From: Asanoa iriomotensis
GTDB taxonomy: Bacteria > Actinomycetota > Actinomycetes > Mycobacteriales > Micromonosporaceae
Direction of reading: 5' to 3'
Assembly (NCBI RefSeq): GCF_016862515.1
Contig: NZ_BONC01000010.1
Location: 62,001 to 126,000 of the forward strand
Length of the DNA: 64,000 nt
Part shown: positions 33,104-41,247 of the stretch, in pieces
Layout of the letters: each line of letters begins with the position of its first letter
Position numbering within the stretch: the stretch's first letter is position 1
Program-made: the position numbers and the translations under genes
The notes under the pieces: generated by a model
What the model was told of the DNA's origin: nothing
What the model saw: only the letters and a program-made list of their open reading frames with translations
The model's database searches: none

Positions 33104-33569
33104 GTTGAGCCAGCGGGAGCGGGCCCCGGGTCTTGACCGTGCGGATCGCGAACGTGCTGTGCGCGTCGACGATCGACGGGATGGTCAGGATCTGGTCGAT
33201 GAGCAGGTGTTCGTACGCGGCCAGGTTGGCGACCGCCGCTTCGACCAGGATGTCGGCGCGGCCGGAGATGATGTGGCACGCGACGATCTCCGGGATGGCG
33301 GTCAGCGCCGCCTCGATCCGGGCGGCCGTCTCCCGGGAGTGGTGGTCGACCCGCAGCTCGACGAAGACCGTGAGGTCGAGGCCGAGCCGGGCGCGGTCGA
33401 GCTCCGCCCGGTAACCCGCGATCAGGCCGTCCGACTCCAGCGCCCGCACCCGGCGCAGGCACGCCGACGGTGACAGGCTGACCGCCTCGGCCAGGTCGAC
33501 GTTGGCGATCCGGCCGTCGGCCTGGAGCCGGTCAAGGATGGCGCGGTCGGTGCTGTCGTACGACGTCAT
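33096..33569 (-). CDS. Lrp/AsnC-family transcriptional regulator
   Basis: A 157-residue regulator. The AsnC-type HTH spans about 1-60 ('DSTDRAILDRLQADGRI', 'VDLAEAVSLSPSACLRRVRAL'). The RAM ligand-binding domain spans about 65-145 ('HIISGRADILVEAAVANLAA', 'IVDAHSTFAI'). ATG 33569 gives the canonical N-terminus. It is divergent from an amino-acid/polyamine-type permease, the classic arrangement in which an Lrp-type protein senses the transported substrate. Three symmetric sites lie between them. Confidence 0.9.
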   Translation of the reverse strand: MTSYDSTDRAILDRLQADGRIANVDLAEAVSLSPSACLRRVRALESDGLIAGYRAELDRARLGLDLTVFVELRVDHHSRETAARIEAALTAIPEIVACHIISGRADILVEAAVANLAAYEHLLIDQILTIPSIVDAHSTFAIRTVKTRGPLPLAQLT

Positions 33570-33599
33570 CGGCACATCATGCGATCGGAGGCGCGATCC

Positions 33600-33670
33600 G
33601 CGCAACGATGTTGCGCCTTGAAGATCAACAGCAGGCACATTTGCCATCGCGTGCGGCGGCACAGTTGCCA
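33600..33670. promoter_or_regulatory. Putative Lrp/AsnC operators
   Basis: GCGCAAC-gat-GTTGCGC (33600-33616) is a perfect 17-bp palindrome. Two further near-palindromes, GGCACATTTGCCA (33634-33646) and GGCACAGTTGCCA (33658-33670), repeat with a 24-bp period. Multiple phased sites are typical of Lrp octamer wrapping. They fill the 112-bp gap between the regulator and the permease start at 33682. Confidence 0.6.
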
Positions 33671-33681
33671 GACTCCGGAGT

Positions 33682-35067
33682 ATGACCAGCGACATCGGCA
33701 CAGCCCGTGGCAGCGCGCTCTACATCGGAGCACTGCTCGGTCCCGGTCTCCTGCTGCTTCCCGGGCTCGCGGCGCACCAGGCCGGCCCGGCCTCCGTCGT
33801 CGCCTGGGCCGTGCTGCTCGGCGCCTCGGCGCTGTTCGCCGTCGTCTTCGCGGCGCTCGGCGTGCGGCATCCGTCGGCCGGCGGCGTCTGGGGCTACGCC
33901 ACCGCCGGGCTCGGGCCCCGCGCCGGCCGGGCGGTCGGCTGGTGCTTCCTGGCCGGTGTGATCGCCGGTGCGCCGATCGTCTGCGTGATCGGCGGCAACT
34001 ACGTCGCCGAGTTGACCGGCGGCGGCGTCCGGGTCGCCGTCATCACCGCGGCCCTGCTGCTCGTCGGCACACTGACCGTCATCGCGCTGGGCGTGCGCGC
34101 CTCGGCGAGCGTCCAGTTCGGACTCGTCGCCCTGCTCCTGGTGATCGTGGTCGGTGCGGTGGTCGGTGCGGCGCCCGCCGCCGAGGCCGACAACTGGACA
34201 CCGTTCGCTCCACACGGCTGGTCCGCGATCGGGCGGGCAGCCGCGACGCTGATGCTCGCGTTCGTCGGCTGGGAGGCGATCGCGCCGCTGACCACCCGGA
34301 TCGCCAAGCCGCACCGGGTCATCGCGATCGCGTTCACCGCCACCGCGGTCATCTACCTGGCGCTGGGCATCGTGACCGTCGCGGCGCTCGGCGACCGGGC
34401 CGGCACCGAGGTGCCGCTGGCCGCGCTGCTCACCATCGGGCTCGGCGGCACGGCCGGCACCGCCGTCGCGGCGGTCGGCGCCGTGGTGCTCACGGTCGGG
34501 GCGGTCCTCGCCTACGTCTCGGGCGCGGCGAGCCTGGCCCGCGCGCTCCGGCCTAAGGGCGGGTCCTGCCGATCAACGCGGCCTGCGACGGGCCCAGCCG
34601 CCGCCTGGCGGCGTCTCGGGATCATCCGGATACAACACCGGTATCCGGGCAATCCCGAGCCACTGCCAGACAACGCCTGGACTCCGTCTCGGCTCACGTT
34701 GATCGGCAGGACCCGCCCTTTGCCGGTCCGGACCGACACCCTGCCGCCCTGGCTCGCGGGCGCGGTGCTCGTCTCCGGTCTCGTGCTGATCGGGCCCTTG
34801 GCCACCGGGCGGATCGACCTGACCACCCTGGTCAACGTGCCCACCACGTTCTTCCTCGTGGTCTACCTCGGCTGCACCGCGGCCGGCTGGCGGCTGCTGC
34901 GCGGCGGCCCGCGGATCTGCGCGGCGGTCGCCTGCGGCATGGTCGCGGTCGTGCTGGCCTTCTGCGGGTTCGCGCTGGTCCCGGCCGCCCTCGTCACGCT
35001 GGCAGCGGTCATCAGGTGGCCACGCTTGCTGCCGTTGCGGGCCGAGGCTAGTCTCCGCGAGAGGTAG
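33682..35067 (+). CDS. APC-superfamily permease carrying an in-frame repeat-element insertion
   Basis: A 461-residue amino acid/polyamine permease. Helix 1 has 'YIGALLGPGLLLLPGLAAHQ' (the unwound G-x-G region of the APC fold), and 'GGVWGYATAGLGP' and 'TLMLAFVGWEAIAPLTTRI' are typical of the YjeH/SteT-like group. Residues 292-347 are encoded entirely by a 166-bp inverted-repeat element ('SCRSTRPATGPAAAWRRLG', 'HRYPGNPEPLPDNAW'). They lie in an Arg-rich, probably cytoplasmic loop after 'GAASLARALRP'. The frame stays open and the last helices follow in phase ('LAGAVLVSGLVLIGPLA'), so a functional product with a 55-residue loop extension is possible. It is probably controlled by the divergent Lrp regulator. 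Confidence 0.85.
   Translation: MTSDIGTARGSALYIGALLGPGLLLLPGLAAHQAGPASVVAWAVLLGASALFAVVFAALGVRHPSAGGVWGYATAGLGPRAGRAVGWCFLAGVIAGAPIVCVIGGNYVAELTGGGVRVAVITAALLLVGTLTVIALGVRASASVQFGLVALLLVIVVGAVVGAAPAAEADNWTPFAPHGWSAIGRAAATLMLAFVGWEAIAPLTTRIAKPHRVIAIAFTATAVIYLALGIVTVAALGDRAGTEVPLAALLTIGLGGTAGTAVAAVGAVVLTVGAVLAYVSGAASLARALRPKGGSCRSTRPATGPAAAWRRLGIIRIQHRYPGNPEPLPDNAWTPSRLTLIGRTRPLPVRTDTLPPWLAGAVLVSGLVLIGPLATGRIDLTTLVNVPTTFFLVVYLGCTAAGWRLLRGGPRICAAVACGMVAVVLAFCGFALVPAALVTLAAVIRWPRLLPLRAEASLRER
34555..34720. repeat. MITE-like inverted-repeat element, copy 1 (inside permease gene)
   Basis: The 166-bp element has perfect 24-bp terminal inverted repeats: left begins AAGGGCGGGTCCTGCC (34555-34578), right is its complement (34697-34720). 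An internal hairpin GCCGCC-GCCT-GGCGGC lies at 34597-34612. It matches copy 2 at 43115-43280 with the same length and 13 differences by my count. It carries no transposase and no clear target duplication. Its interior is GC-rich like the host. Confidence 0.92.
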
Positions 35068-35068
35068 C

Positions 35069-35083
35069 TCGAAACATTTTCGA
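35069..35083. promoter_or_regulatory. LacI-type operator before the first LacI gene
   Basis: TCGAAA-CAT-TTTCGA is a perfect inverted repeat 16 bases before the GTG of the LacI-family gene at 35099. The same CGAAA/TTTCG half-sites recur upstream of the GH3 operon at 39595. This suggests autoregulation or cross-regulation by a LacI protein. Confidence 0.65.
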
Positions 35084-35098
35084 CGTGGGGAGACGAGG

Positions 35099-36133
35099 GT
35101 GCCGGAGGGCCCGCGGGCCACGCTCGCGATGGTGGCCGAGTCGTGCGGCGTCTCGCTGCCCACGGTCTCCAAGGTGCTCAACGGCCGCGCCGACGTCGCC
35201 GCCGCCACCCGGGCGCGGGTCGAGGAGGCGCTGCGGGCGCACAACTACCGCCCGCCGGGCGCGCGGACGCGGGGCATGCCGGCCGCTGCCCGCACGGTCG
35301 AGCTGGTCTTCGACGACATCATCAGCCCGTACGCGACCGAAGTGCTGCACGGTGTCACCGACGGCGGCGACGAGCTCGGCGTCGACGTGGTGGTCCGCCG
35401 CCTGCCCTCGCTCTCCGAGAAGCCGCCGCGCACCGAGGCTGCCTGGGCACGGCGACTGACCGAGGCCGGGCGCAAGGGCCTGATCGTGGTCACCTCCGAG
35501 CTGACCTCGCGCCAGCTCGCCGCGTTCGACCGCGCGGGCCTCTCGCTGGTCGTCATCGACCCGGTCAACCTGCCCCGCTCCGACGTGGTCAGCGTCGGCG
35601 CCACCAACTGGAGCGGCGGGCTGGAGGCCACCGACCATCTGATCCGCCTCGGCCACCGGCGGATCGCGTTCGTCGGCGGGCCGGTCGCGTCGTCGCCGAG
35701 CCGGGCCCGGCTGCACGGCTACCGCGCGGCCCTGGAGAACGCCGGCATCCGCTCCGACCCGGCGCTGATCCGCAACGGCTCGTTCGACTTCGTCTCCGGG
35801 CTGATGCTCGGCGGCGAGCTGCTGTCGGCGAAGGAGCCACCGACCGCGGTGTTCGCGGCCAGCGACCCCACCGCGGTGGGCGTGTTCGCCGCTGCCCAGG
35901 CACGCGGCCTGCGGGTGCCCGACGACCTGAGCGTCGTCGGGTTCGACGACACCTACCTGACGGTGATGTCGATGCCGGCACTCACCTCCGTGCGGCAGCC
36001 GCTGCGGGAGATGGGCCGGGTCGCCCTGCGTACCCTGTTGAGCTTGATCGCGGGGGAGAAGCTCGACTCGCACCACGTCGAGCTGGCCACCACGCTCGTG
36101 GTCCGCGAGTCGACAGCCAAGCCGCGACGCTAA
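35099..36133 (+). CDS. LacI-family transcriptional regulator (paralogue 1)
   Basis: A 344-residue LacI/GalR protein. HTH about 8-28 ('LAMVAESCGVSLPTVSKVLN') with hinge 'RARVEEALRAHNYRPP'. The periplasmic-binding-like sensor spans about 65-340: 'VELVFDDIISPYATEVLHGV', 'VVIDPVNLPRSDVVSVGATN', 'HRRIAFVGGPVASSPS' and 'DDLSVVGFDDTYLTVMSMP'. It is very similar to the convergent paralogue at 36130; the ends 'HHVELAT-LVVRxST' are nearly identical, so they stem from a duplication. Its own promoter region carries a CGAAA/TTTCG palindrome. It probably senses a xylo- or gluco-oligosaccharide taken up by the importer at 39910. Confidence 0.9.
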   Translation: MPEGPRATLAMVAESCGVSLPTVSKVLNGRADVAAATRARVEEALRAHNYRPPGARTRGMPAAARTVELVFDDIISPYATEVLHGVTDGGDELGVDVVVRRLPSLSEKPPRTEAAWARRLTEAGRKGLIVVTSELTSRQLAAFDRAGLSLVVIDPVNLPRSDVVSVGATNWSGGLEATDHLIRLGHRRIAFVGGPVASSPSRARLHGYRAALENAGIRSDPALIRNGSFDFVSGLMLGGELLSAKEPPTAVFAASDPTAVGVFAAAQARGLRVPDDLSVVGFDDTYLTVMSMPALTSVRQPLREMGRVALRTLLSLIAGEKLDSHHVELATTLVVRESTAKPRR

Positions 36134-37164
36134 ACGGAAGCGGTCGAGCCTCGCACGACCAGCTCCGTCGCCAGCTCGACGTGGTGCGAGTCGAGTCGCT
36201 CGCCGGCCGCCAGCCGCAGGGCGGTGCGCAGCGCCACGCCGCCCATCTCCCGCAAGGGTTGGCGCACCGTGGTCAGCGGCGGTGAGGACAGGCGGGCGAC
36301 CTCGGTGTCGTCGAAGCCGACCACGCTCAGGTCGTCGGGCACCCGCAGCCCGCGCGCCCGGGCCGCCTCGATCACGCCGGCCGCCGTCTCGTCGCTGCCG
36401 GCGAAGATCGCTGTCGGCGGCGCCGGCAGGTCGAGCAGGGCAGCGCCGCCCGCGACGCCGTCCCGATAGCGGAAGTCGCCGGTGCGCTGGTATTCGTCGG
36501 GCACCGTGACACCGGCCGCCTCCAACGCGGCCCGGTAGCCGTGCAGCCGGGCCTGGTTGCAGGCCGACCGGGTCGCGCCGCCGACGTAGCCGATCCGCCG
36601 GTGGCCCAGCGACAGCAGGTGCTGGGCCGCGGCCAGCCCGCCGGCGAAGTTGGTCGAGCCGACGCTGGTGACCCGGTCGCGCTGGAGGTTGAGCGGGTCG
36701 ATCACGACGAGCGGCAGGTGGGCGCGGGTGAGCGCGGCGATGTCCGCGGAGGTCAGCTCGTCGACCACCGCGATCACCGCCCGGCGGCCCGCGGTGGCCA
36801 GGTCGCGGGCCCAGCCGCGCGGTCGCGAAGGGTCGGTGCCGGCCGCGGCGCGCGGGCGGACGCTGACCACGACCGCGACACCCGCGTCGCCGCCGGCCTC
36901 CAGCACACCCTGGATGATCTCCGTCGAGTAGGCATTCAGCTCGCCGTTGAACATCAGCTCGATCCGGGCCGTGGCCGGGCTGCCCTTGGCCGCCGGTGAC
37001 CGGCGACCGATGTAGGCGTGCTGCTCCAGCAGCGACTCCACCAGCGCGCGGGTCTCCGGGCCCACGTCGGAGCGACCGTTGACCACCTTGGACACGGTGG
37101 TCACGGACACGCCGGCCGACGCGGCGACGGTGGCCAGCGTCGCGCGCCGAACCTTGGGCGGCAC
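36130..37164 (-). CDS. LacI-family transcriptional regulator (paralogue 2)
   Basis: A 344-residue LacI/GalR protein. HTH 'LATVAASAGVSVTTVSKVVN' and sensor blocks 'ARIELMFNGELNAYSTEIIQ', 'DPLNLQRDRVTSVGSTNF' and 'DDLSVVGFDDTEVARLSSPP'. GTG 37164 is preferred because AGAGGAAGG lies six bases upstream; ATG codons at 37182-37185 lack a site. It lies immediately downstream of the GH3 gene on the same strand and should be in its operon. Its stop interleaves with paralogue 1 (convergent, CTAA). Two sequence-similar regulators in one locus could split control of two operator types seen nearby. Confidence 0.9.
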   Translation of the reverse strand: MPPKVRRATLATVAASAGVSVTTVSKVVNGRSDVGPETRALVESLLEQHAYIGRRSPAAKGSPATARIELMFNGELNAYSTEIIQGVLEAGGDAGVAVVVSVRPRAAAGTDPSRPRGWARDLATAGRRAVIAVVDELTSADIAALTRAHLPLVVIDPLNLQRDRVTSVGSTNFAGGLAAAQHLLSLGHRRIGYVGGATRSACNQARLHGYRAALEAAGVTVPDEYQRTGDFRYRDGVAGGAALLDLPAPPTAIFAGSDETAAGVIEAARARGLRVPDDLSVVGFDDTEVARLSSPPLTTVRQPLREMGGVALRTALRLAAGERLDSHHVELATELVVRGSTASV

Positions 37165-37181
37165 GGACGACCTTCCTCTCA

Positions 37182-39557
37182 TCACGGACCAGTTGGTGCG
37201 ACTGCCACCGGTGTGTCCAGGCGCCGGTCGTGCCCGACGACGCGGGTCGGCCCGGCGAGCCGTACCGTACCGCGCAGCGGCAGGTCCTCGGCGGACGTGC
37301 CGACCAGCACGTCGACGTCGCCGGCCTCGACGATCCGGCGCAGGTCGCGGCCCGTGAACGCGGTGCGGTCGGCGTGCACGGCGAACGTCACGTCGGCGGC
37401 CGCGCCGGGCGCCAGCTCGACCCGGGCGAACCCGGCGAGCTGCTTGACCGGGCGGACCACCTGGGCGACCACGTCGTGCAGGTAGAGCTGAACGACCTCG
37501 GCGCCGGACCGGTCACCGGTGTTGCGGACCCGGGCGCTGACGGTGAACTCGCCGTCGGTCGCCACCTCGGCAGCCGAGACCCGCAGATCGGAGACCACGA
37601 AGCTGGTGTAGGACCGCCCGTGCCCGAACGGGAACAGCGGCGTCGGGTCGAGGCTGCTGATGTCGGTGCTGTCCGCACCGAGCGGCGGTTGCAGGTAGGT
37701 GCCCGGCTGGCCACCGGGGTCGCGCGGGATCTGCACCGGCAGCTTGCCGCTGGGCTGCACCCGGCCGGAGAGCACGCCGGCGATCGCGGCGCCGCCCTCC
37801 TCGCCCGGCATGAACGCCTGGACCAGCGCGGCGGCCCGGCCGTGCACCTCGCCGAGCGCGTAGGGGCGGCCGGAGACCACCACCACGACCACCGGCGTGC
37901 GGGTGGCCAGCAGCTCCGCGAGCAGGTCGGCCTGCACGCCCGGCAGCCGCAGGTCGGGCGCGTCGCAGCCCTCGCCGGAGGTGCCGTGCGCGAACAGCCC
38001 GGCCAGGTCGCCCACGAACGCCACGCAGACGTCCGCCGCGCGGGCCGCCGCGACCGCGGCCGCGAAACCCGACCGGTCGTCGCCCTGGATCTCGCAACCC
38101 GGCTCGTACGCGATGTCCGCACCCGGCAGCTCGGCGCGCAGCGCGTCGACCGCGGTCGGCACGTCGACACCGAGGCCGAGCCCCGGGTGCCGGGGCAGCA
38201 CGTGGTTGGGGAACGCGTAGCAGCCCATGAACGTGCGGGGCTCGGCGGCGCACGGCCCGACCACCGCGACCCGCCCGGTGCCGGCCAGCGGCAACGCGCT
38301 GCCCGGGTCGAGCAGCACGATCGAGCGCTCGGCGATCTCCCGGGCCAGCGCCCGGTTGGCGGCCGAGTCGAGCGCGACGGTGTCGGCGCCGGCGACCGAG
38401 CCTTCCGGTGTCCACGAAGGATCGAGCAGGCCCAGCGAGACCTTCTGGGTGAGCAGCCGGCGGGCGGCCCGGTCGACGAGCTCCTCGGGGACCTTGCCCG
38501 CGCGTACCAACGCTTCCAGCGCGGCGCCGTAGCCGATCGTGTCGGGCAGCTCCACGTCGATGCCGGCGGCCAGGGCCAGCGCGCCGGCCTCGGCGTCGTC
38601 GGCGGCGATGTGGTGCATGGAGGCCAGGAACGGCACCGCCCAGTAGTCGGAGACCACCGTGCCGGTGAAGCCCCAGTCGTCGCGCAGCACGTCGGTGAGC
38701 AGCCACCGGTCGGCGCCGGCGGGCACGCCGTCGACGTCGGCGTAGGAGTTCATCACCGAGCCGGCGCCCGCGACCGCCACCGCGGTCTCGAACGGCGGCA
38801 GGATCACGTCGATCAGCTCGCGCCGGCCCATCGAGACCGGGCCGTGGTTGCGCGCGCCGCGGGACGCGGAGTAGCCGGCGAAGTGCTTGAGAGTGGCGAT
38901 CACGCCCGCGCTCTGCAGCCCGCGCACGTAGGCGGCACCCAGCATCGAGACCAGGTAAGGGTCTTCGCCCATCGTCTCCTCGACCCGGCCCCAGCGGTAG
39001 TCGCGCACGACGTCGAGCACCGGGGACAGGCCCTGGTGCACGCCGACCGCGGCCATGTCGCGGCCGATCGCGGCGGCCATCCGCTCGACCAGGTCGGGGG
39101 AGAACGTGGCGGCCCAGGCGATCGCGGCGGGGTAGACGGTCGCGCCGTAGCTGGTGAAGCCGGTGAGGCACTCCTCGTGCACCAGGGCCGGGATGCGCAG
39201 CCGATGGGCGTCGAGCACGACGTGGTGCTGCCGCACCAGCTCAGCCGCGCCCTCGACGGCGGTGACCGGTGCGCTGCCGTACACCCGGGTGAGGTGACCG
39301 AGGCCGTGCCGGCTGACCTCCTCGAGCGGCCGGTCGCCCGCGGAGAAGACGTCCTGCATCGGCGCGACGTTGTGGTCCTCGACGAAGATCGGCTCGGCGT
39401 CGGGCTCGTGCAGGTCCTTGCGCAGCCACCGGCTGCCGAGCTGGGCGATCTTCTCTTCGAGGGTCATCGCGCGAAGCATCAGCTCGACCCGGTCGGCGAC
39501 GGGGCGGCTGGTGTCGTTCCACGGCTGGGTCGCGACCTGCGCGGGTTGGGTGGTCAC
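37182..39557 (-). CDS. GH3 beta-glycosidase (beta-xylosidase/beta-glucosidase type)
   Basis: A 791-residue intracellular GH3 enzyme without a signal peptide. The N-terminal barrel (about 25-350) has 'HEECLTGFTSYGATVYPAAI', 'WGRVEETMGEDPYL', 'TLKHFAGYSASRG' and the nucleophile in 'GTVVSDYWAV' (Asp304). The alpha/beta sandwich (about 390-610) has 'EIAERSIVLLD', 'VAFVGDLAGLFAHGTSGEGCD' and 'VVVVVSGRPYALGEV'. A fibronectin-III-like domain (about 650-720) follows 'FPFGHGRSYTSF'. The cytoplasmic location fits hydrolysis of imported oligosaccharides. The xylosidase idea rests on similarity in layout to bxl-type loci and on the adjacent transketolase, and is not proven. It is divergent from the importer and carries a LacI-type operator upstream. 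Confidence 0.9.
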   Translation of the reverse strand: MTTQPAQVATQPWNDTSRPVADRVELMLRAMTLEEKIAQLGSRWLRKDLHEPDAEPIFVEDHNVAPMQDVFSAGDRPLEEVSRHGLGHLTRVYGSAPVTAVEGAAELVRQHHVVLDAHRLRIPALVHEECLTGFTSYGATVYPAAIAWAATFSPDLVERMAAAIGRDMAAVGVHQGLSPVLDVVRDYRWGRVEETMGEDPYLVSMLGAAYVRGLQSAGVIATLKHFAGYSASRGARNHGPVSMGRRELIDVILPPFETAVAVAGAGSVMNSYADVDGVPAGADRWLLTDVLRDDWGFTGTVVSDYWAVPFLASMHHIAADDAEAGALALAAGIDVELPDTIGYGAALEALVRAGKVPEELVDRAARRLLTQKVSLGLLDPSWTPEGSVAGADTVALDSAANRALAREIAERSIVLLDPGSALPLAGTGRVAVVGPCAAEPRTFMGCYAFPNHVLPRHPGLGLGVDVPTAVDALRAELPGADIAYEPGCEIQGDDRSGFAAAVAAARAADVCVAFVGDLAGLFAHGTSGEGCDAPDLRLPGVQADLLAELLATRTPVVVVVVSGRPYALGEVHGRAAALVQAFMPGEEGGAAIAGVLSGRVQPSGKLPVQIPRDPGGQPGTYLQPPLGADSTDISSLDPTPLFPFGHGRSYTSFVVSDLRVSAAEVATDGEFTVSARVRNTGDRSGAEVVQLYLHDVVAQVVRPVKQLAGFARVELAPGAAADVTFAVHADRTAFTGRDLRRIVEAGDVDVLVGTSAEDLPLRGTVRLAGPTRVVGHDRRLDTPVAVAPTGP

Positions 39558-39594
39558 GGGGTGGTGCCTCCTTCGCGCAAGATAGCGGAACGGT

Positions 39595-39611
39595 CTTCGA
39601 AACTTTCGAAG
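39595..39611. promoter_or_regulatory. Perfect 17-bp LacI-type operator upstream of the GH3 operon
   Basis: CTTCGAAA-C-TTTCGAAG is a perfect palindrome 38 bases upstream of the GH3 start. The CGAAA/TTTCG core equals the site before LacI paralogue 1 and resembles the CGAA-N-TTCG operators reported for BxlR-type xylobiose regulators. Confidence 0.7.
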
Positions 39612-39721
39612 CTGGCGGTGCTCTTGCGGACCGTCCGGCTACCGGCGGTCAGCGTCGGGACCATGGCGACGTGCCTTGCGCTGGGCTTACTTTCGCCGAT
39701 CAGAACGGCGGCTTCAAGCCC

Positions 39722-39750
39722 TTGACACGTTGATGGCGGAATCCTACGTT
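39722..39750 (+). promoter_or_regulatory. Candidate promoter of the sugar importer operon
   Basis: A consensus -35 TTGACA (39722-39727) is followed after 17 bp by TACGTT (39745-39750) as -10. A second CTACGTTAA box follows at 39763. The 352-bp gap 39558-39909 otherwise holds the two palindromes listed separately and no gene. Confidence 0.55.
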
Positions 39751-39826
39751 GACTTGAAAATTCTACGTTAATTTGCGAGATCACCGGCCGAAAATTCCCT
39801 GACCGGGCACCCATGTGCATGGCTGT

Positions 39827-39838
39827 GGGAGCGCTCCC
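39827..39838. promoter_or_regulatory. GGGAGCGCTCCC operator before the sugar-binding protein gene
   Basis: This perfect 12-bp palindrome, in context TGGGAGCGCTCCCT, matches the well-known LacI-family cel-box/CebR consensus TGGGAGCGCTCCCA. It lies 72 bases before the GTG at 39910 and downstream of the likely promoter, where a bound repressor would block elongation. Confidence 0.75.
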
Positions 39839-39909
39839 TCACGGCCGGTGACGTCGCGCCCTCGATCGATCAGCCGCGCCTGACGCGGCACACGAGTACG
39901 GAGGTCAGC

Positions 39910-41247
39910 GTGGAGCGCAACATCCTGTCCCGGCGGAACTTCCTGGGTCTCTCCATGGGCGTGGGCGCCGGTGTCGCGCTCGCCGCCTGCGGCAGCTCCG
40001 GTCCCGGCACCGGGTCCGGTGGCGGCAGCGGTGCCGGTGCGGCCAGCTACTGGTTCCTCACCGGCGCACCTGGTGAGGGCATCCGCACCAACACCGTCAA
40101 CCGGTTCAACCAGGCCAACCCCAACAGCAAGATCACTGCGACGACGTTCCAGAACGACGCGTACAAGACGAAGATCAAGACTGCCATCGGCGCCGGCCAG
40201 GCGCCGACCATCATCTGGGGCTGGGGCGGCGGCACGCTGCGCAGCTACGTCCAGGCCGGCCAGGTCGAGGACCTGACCTCGTGGTTCGGCGAGAACGCGG
40301 CCGTCAAGGACCGGCTGTTCCCGTCGTCGTTCGGTGCGGCCACCATCGACGGCAAGATCTACGCGATGCCCGCCGAGACAGTGCAGCCGATCGTCCTGTT
40401 CTACAACAAGCGGGCCTTCGAGAAGATCGGCGCGCAGCCCCCGACGACCTGGGGCGACGTCATGGACCTCGTGCCCAAGTTCAACGCGGCGAAGATCGCG
40501 CCGTTCTCCCTCGGCGGCCAGTCGCGCTGGACCAACATGATGTGGCTCGAGTTCCTCTTCGACCGCATCGGCGGCAGCGAGGTCTTCCAGGCGGTCTTCG
40601 ACGGCCAGAAGGACGCCTGGTCGCACCCGGCCGCGTTGCAGGCGCTGACCATGACCCAGGACCTCATCAAGGCCGACGGGTTCATCAAGGGCTTCTCCTC
40701 GATCACCGCCGACTCCAACGCCGACCAGGCATTGCTCTACACGGGCAAGGCGGCGATGATGCTGCACGGTACGTGGACCTACGGCGGTATGGCCGCCGAC
40801 GGAGGTGACTTCGTGTCCAGTGGCAGCCTCGGCTACATGAACTTCCCGCCGGTCGACGGCGGCAAGGGCGACGTCTCCGACACGGTCGGCAACCCCGGGC
40901 AGTACTACTCGATCTCCTCGAAGGCCACGGCCGAGCAGAAGGAGACCGCGAAGAAGTTCTTCAAGGACGCGGTGCTCGCCGACGCCGAGGTCAAGGAGTG
41001 GGTGGACGCCGGTGCGGTGCCGATCGTCAAGGGCACCGAGAGCGCGTTCAGCGCCTCCAAGGACGCCGACTTCCTGAAGTTCGTCTACAACACGTCGGCC
41101 AACGCCAAGACCTTCGCGCAGTCGTGGGACCAGGCGCTGAGCCCGACCGCGGCGGAGAAGCTGCTCGACAACATCGCGCAGCTCTTCCAGCTCAAGATCT
41201 CGCCACAGCAGTGGGTGACCAACATGAACGGGACGATCGGGCAATGA
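39910..41247 (+). CDS. Sugar ABC transporter substrate-binding lipoprotein
   Basis: A 445-residue SBP_bac_1 protein. The signal begins 'LSRRNFLGLSMGVGAGVALAAC', with twin Arg and lipobox LAAC, so it is perhaps Tat-exported and lipidated. A Gly/Ser linker leads to the ligand domain: 'AGQAPTIIWGWGGGTLRSYV', 'ETVQPIVLFYNKRAFEK', 'FSLGGQSRWTNMMWLEFLFD' and 'GKAAMMLHGTWTYGG'. GTG 39910 follows GGAGGT. It ends in an ATGA overlap with the first permease. The layout (SBP, two permeases, GH3, LacI) parallels beta-xyloside and cello-oligosaccharide import loci. Confidence 0.92.
   Translation: MERNILSRRNFLGLSMGVGAGVALAACGSSGPGTGSGGGSGAGAASYWFLTGAPGEGIRTNTVNRFNQANPNSKITATTFQNDAYKTKIKTAIGAGQAPTIIWGWGGGTLRSYVQAGQVEDLTSWFGENAAVKDRLFPSSFGAATIDGKIYAMPAETVQPIVLFYNKRAFEKIGAQPPTTWGDVMDLVPKFNAAKIAPFSLGGQSRWTNMMWLEFLFDRIGGSEVFQAVFDGQKDAWSHPAALQALTMTQDLIKADGFIKGFSSITADSNADQALLYTGKAAMMLHGTWTYGGMAADGGDFVSSGSLGYMNFPPVDGGKGDVSDTVGNPGQYYSISSKATAEQKETAKKFFKDAVLADAEVKEWVDAGAVPIVKGTESAFSASKDADFLKFVYNTSANAKTFAQSWDQALSPTAAEKLLDNIAQLFQLKISPQQWVTNMNGTIGQ

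Noticed and set aside
34555-34720. Copy 1 of the 166-bp element as an intein or protein domain
   Set aside because: The same DNA occurs as an intergenic inverted repeat at 43115, so the coding match is incidental.
37230-39725. An 831-residue plus-strand open frame over the GH3 gene
   Set aside because: It is antisense of a clear GH3 gene with intact catalytic motifs and shows no recognisable domain.
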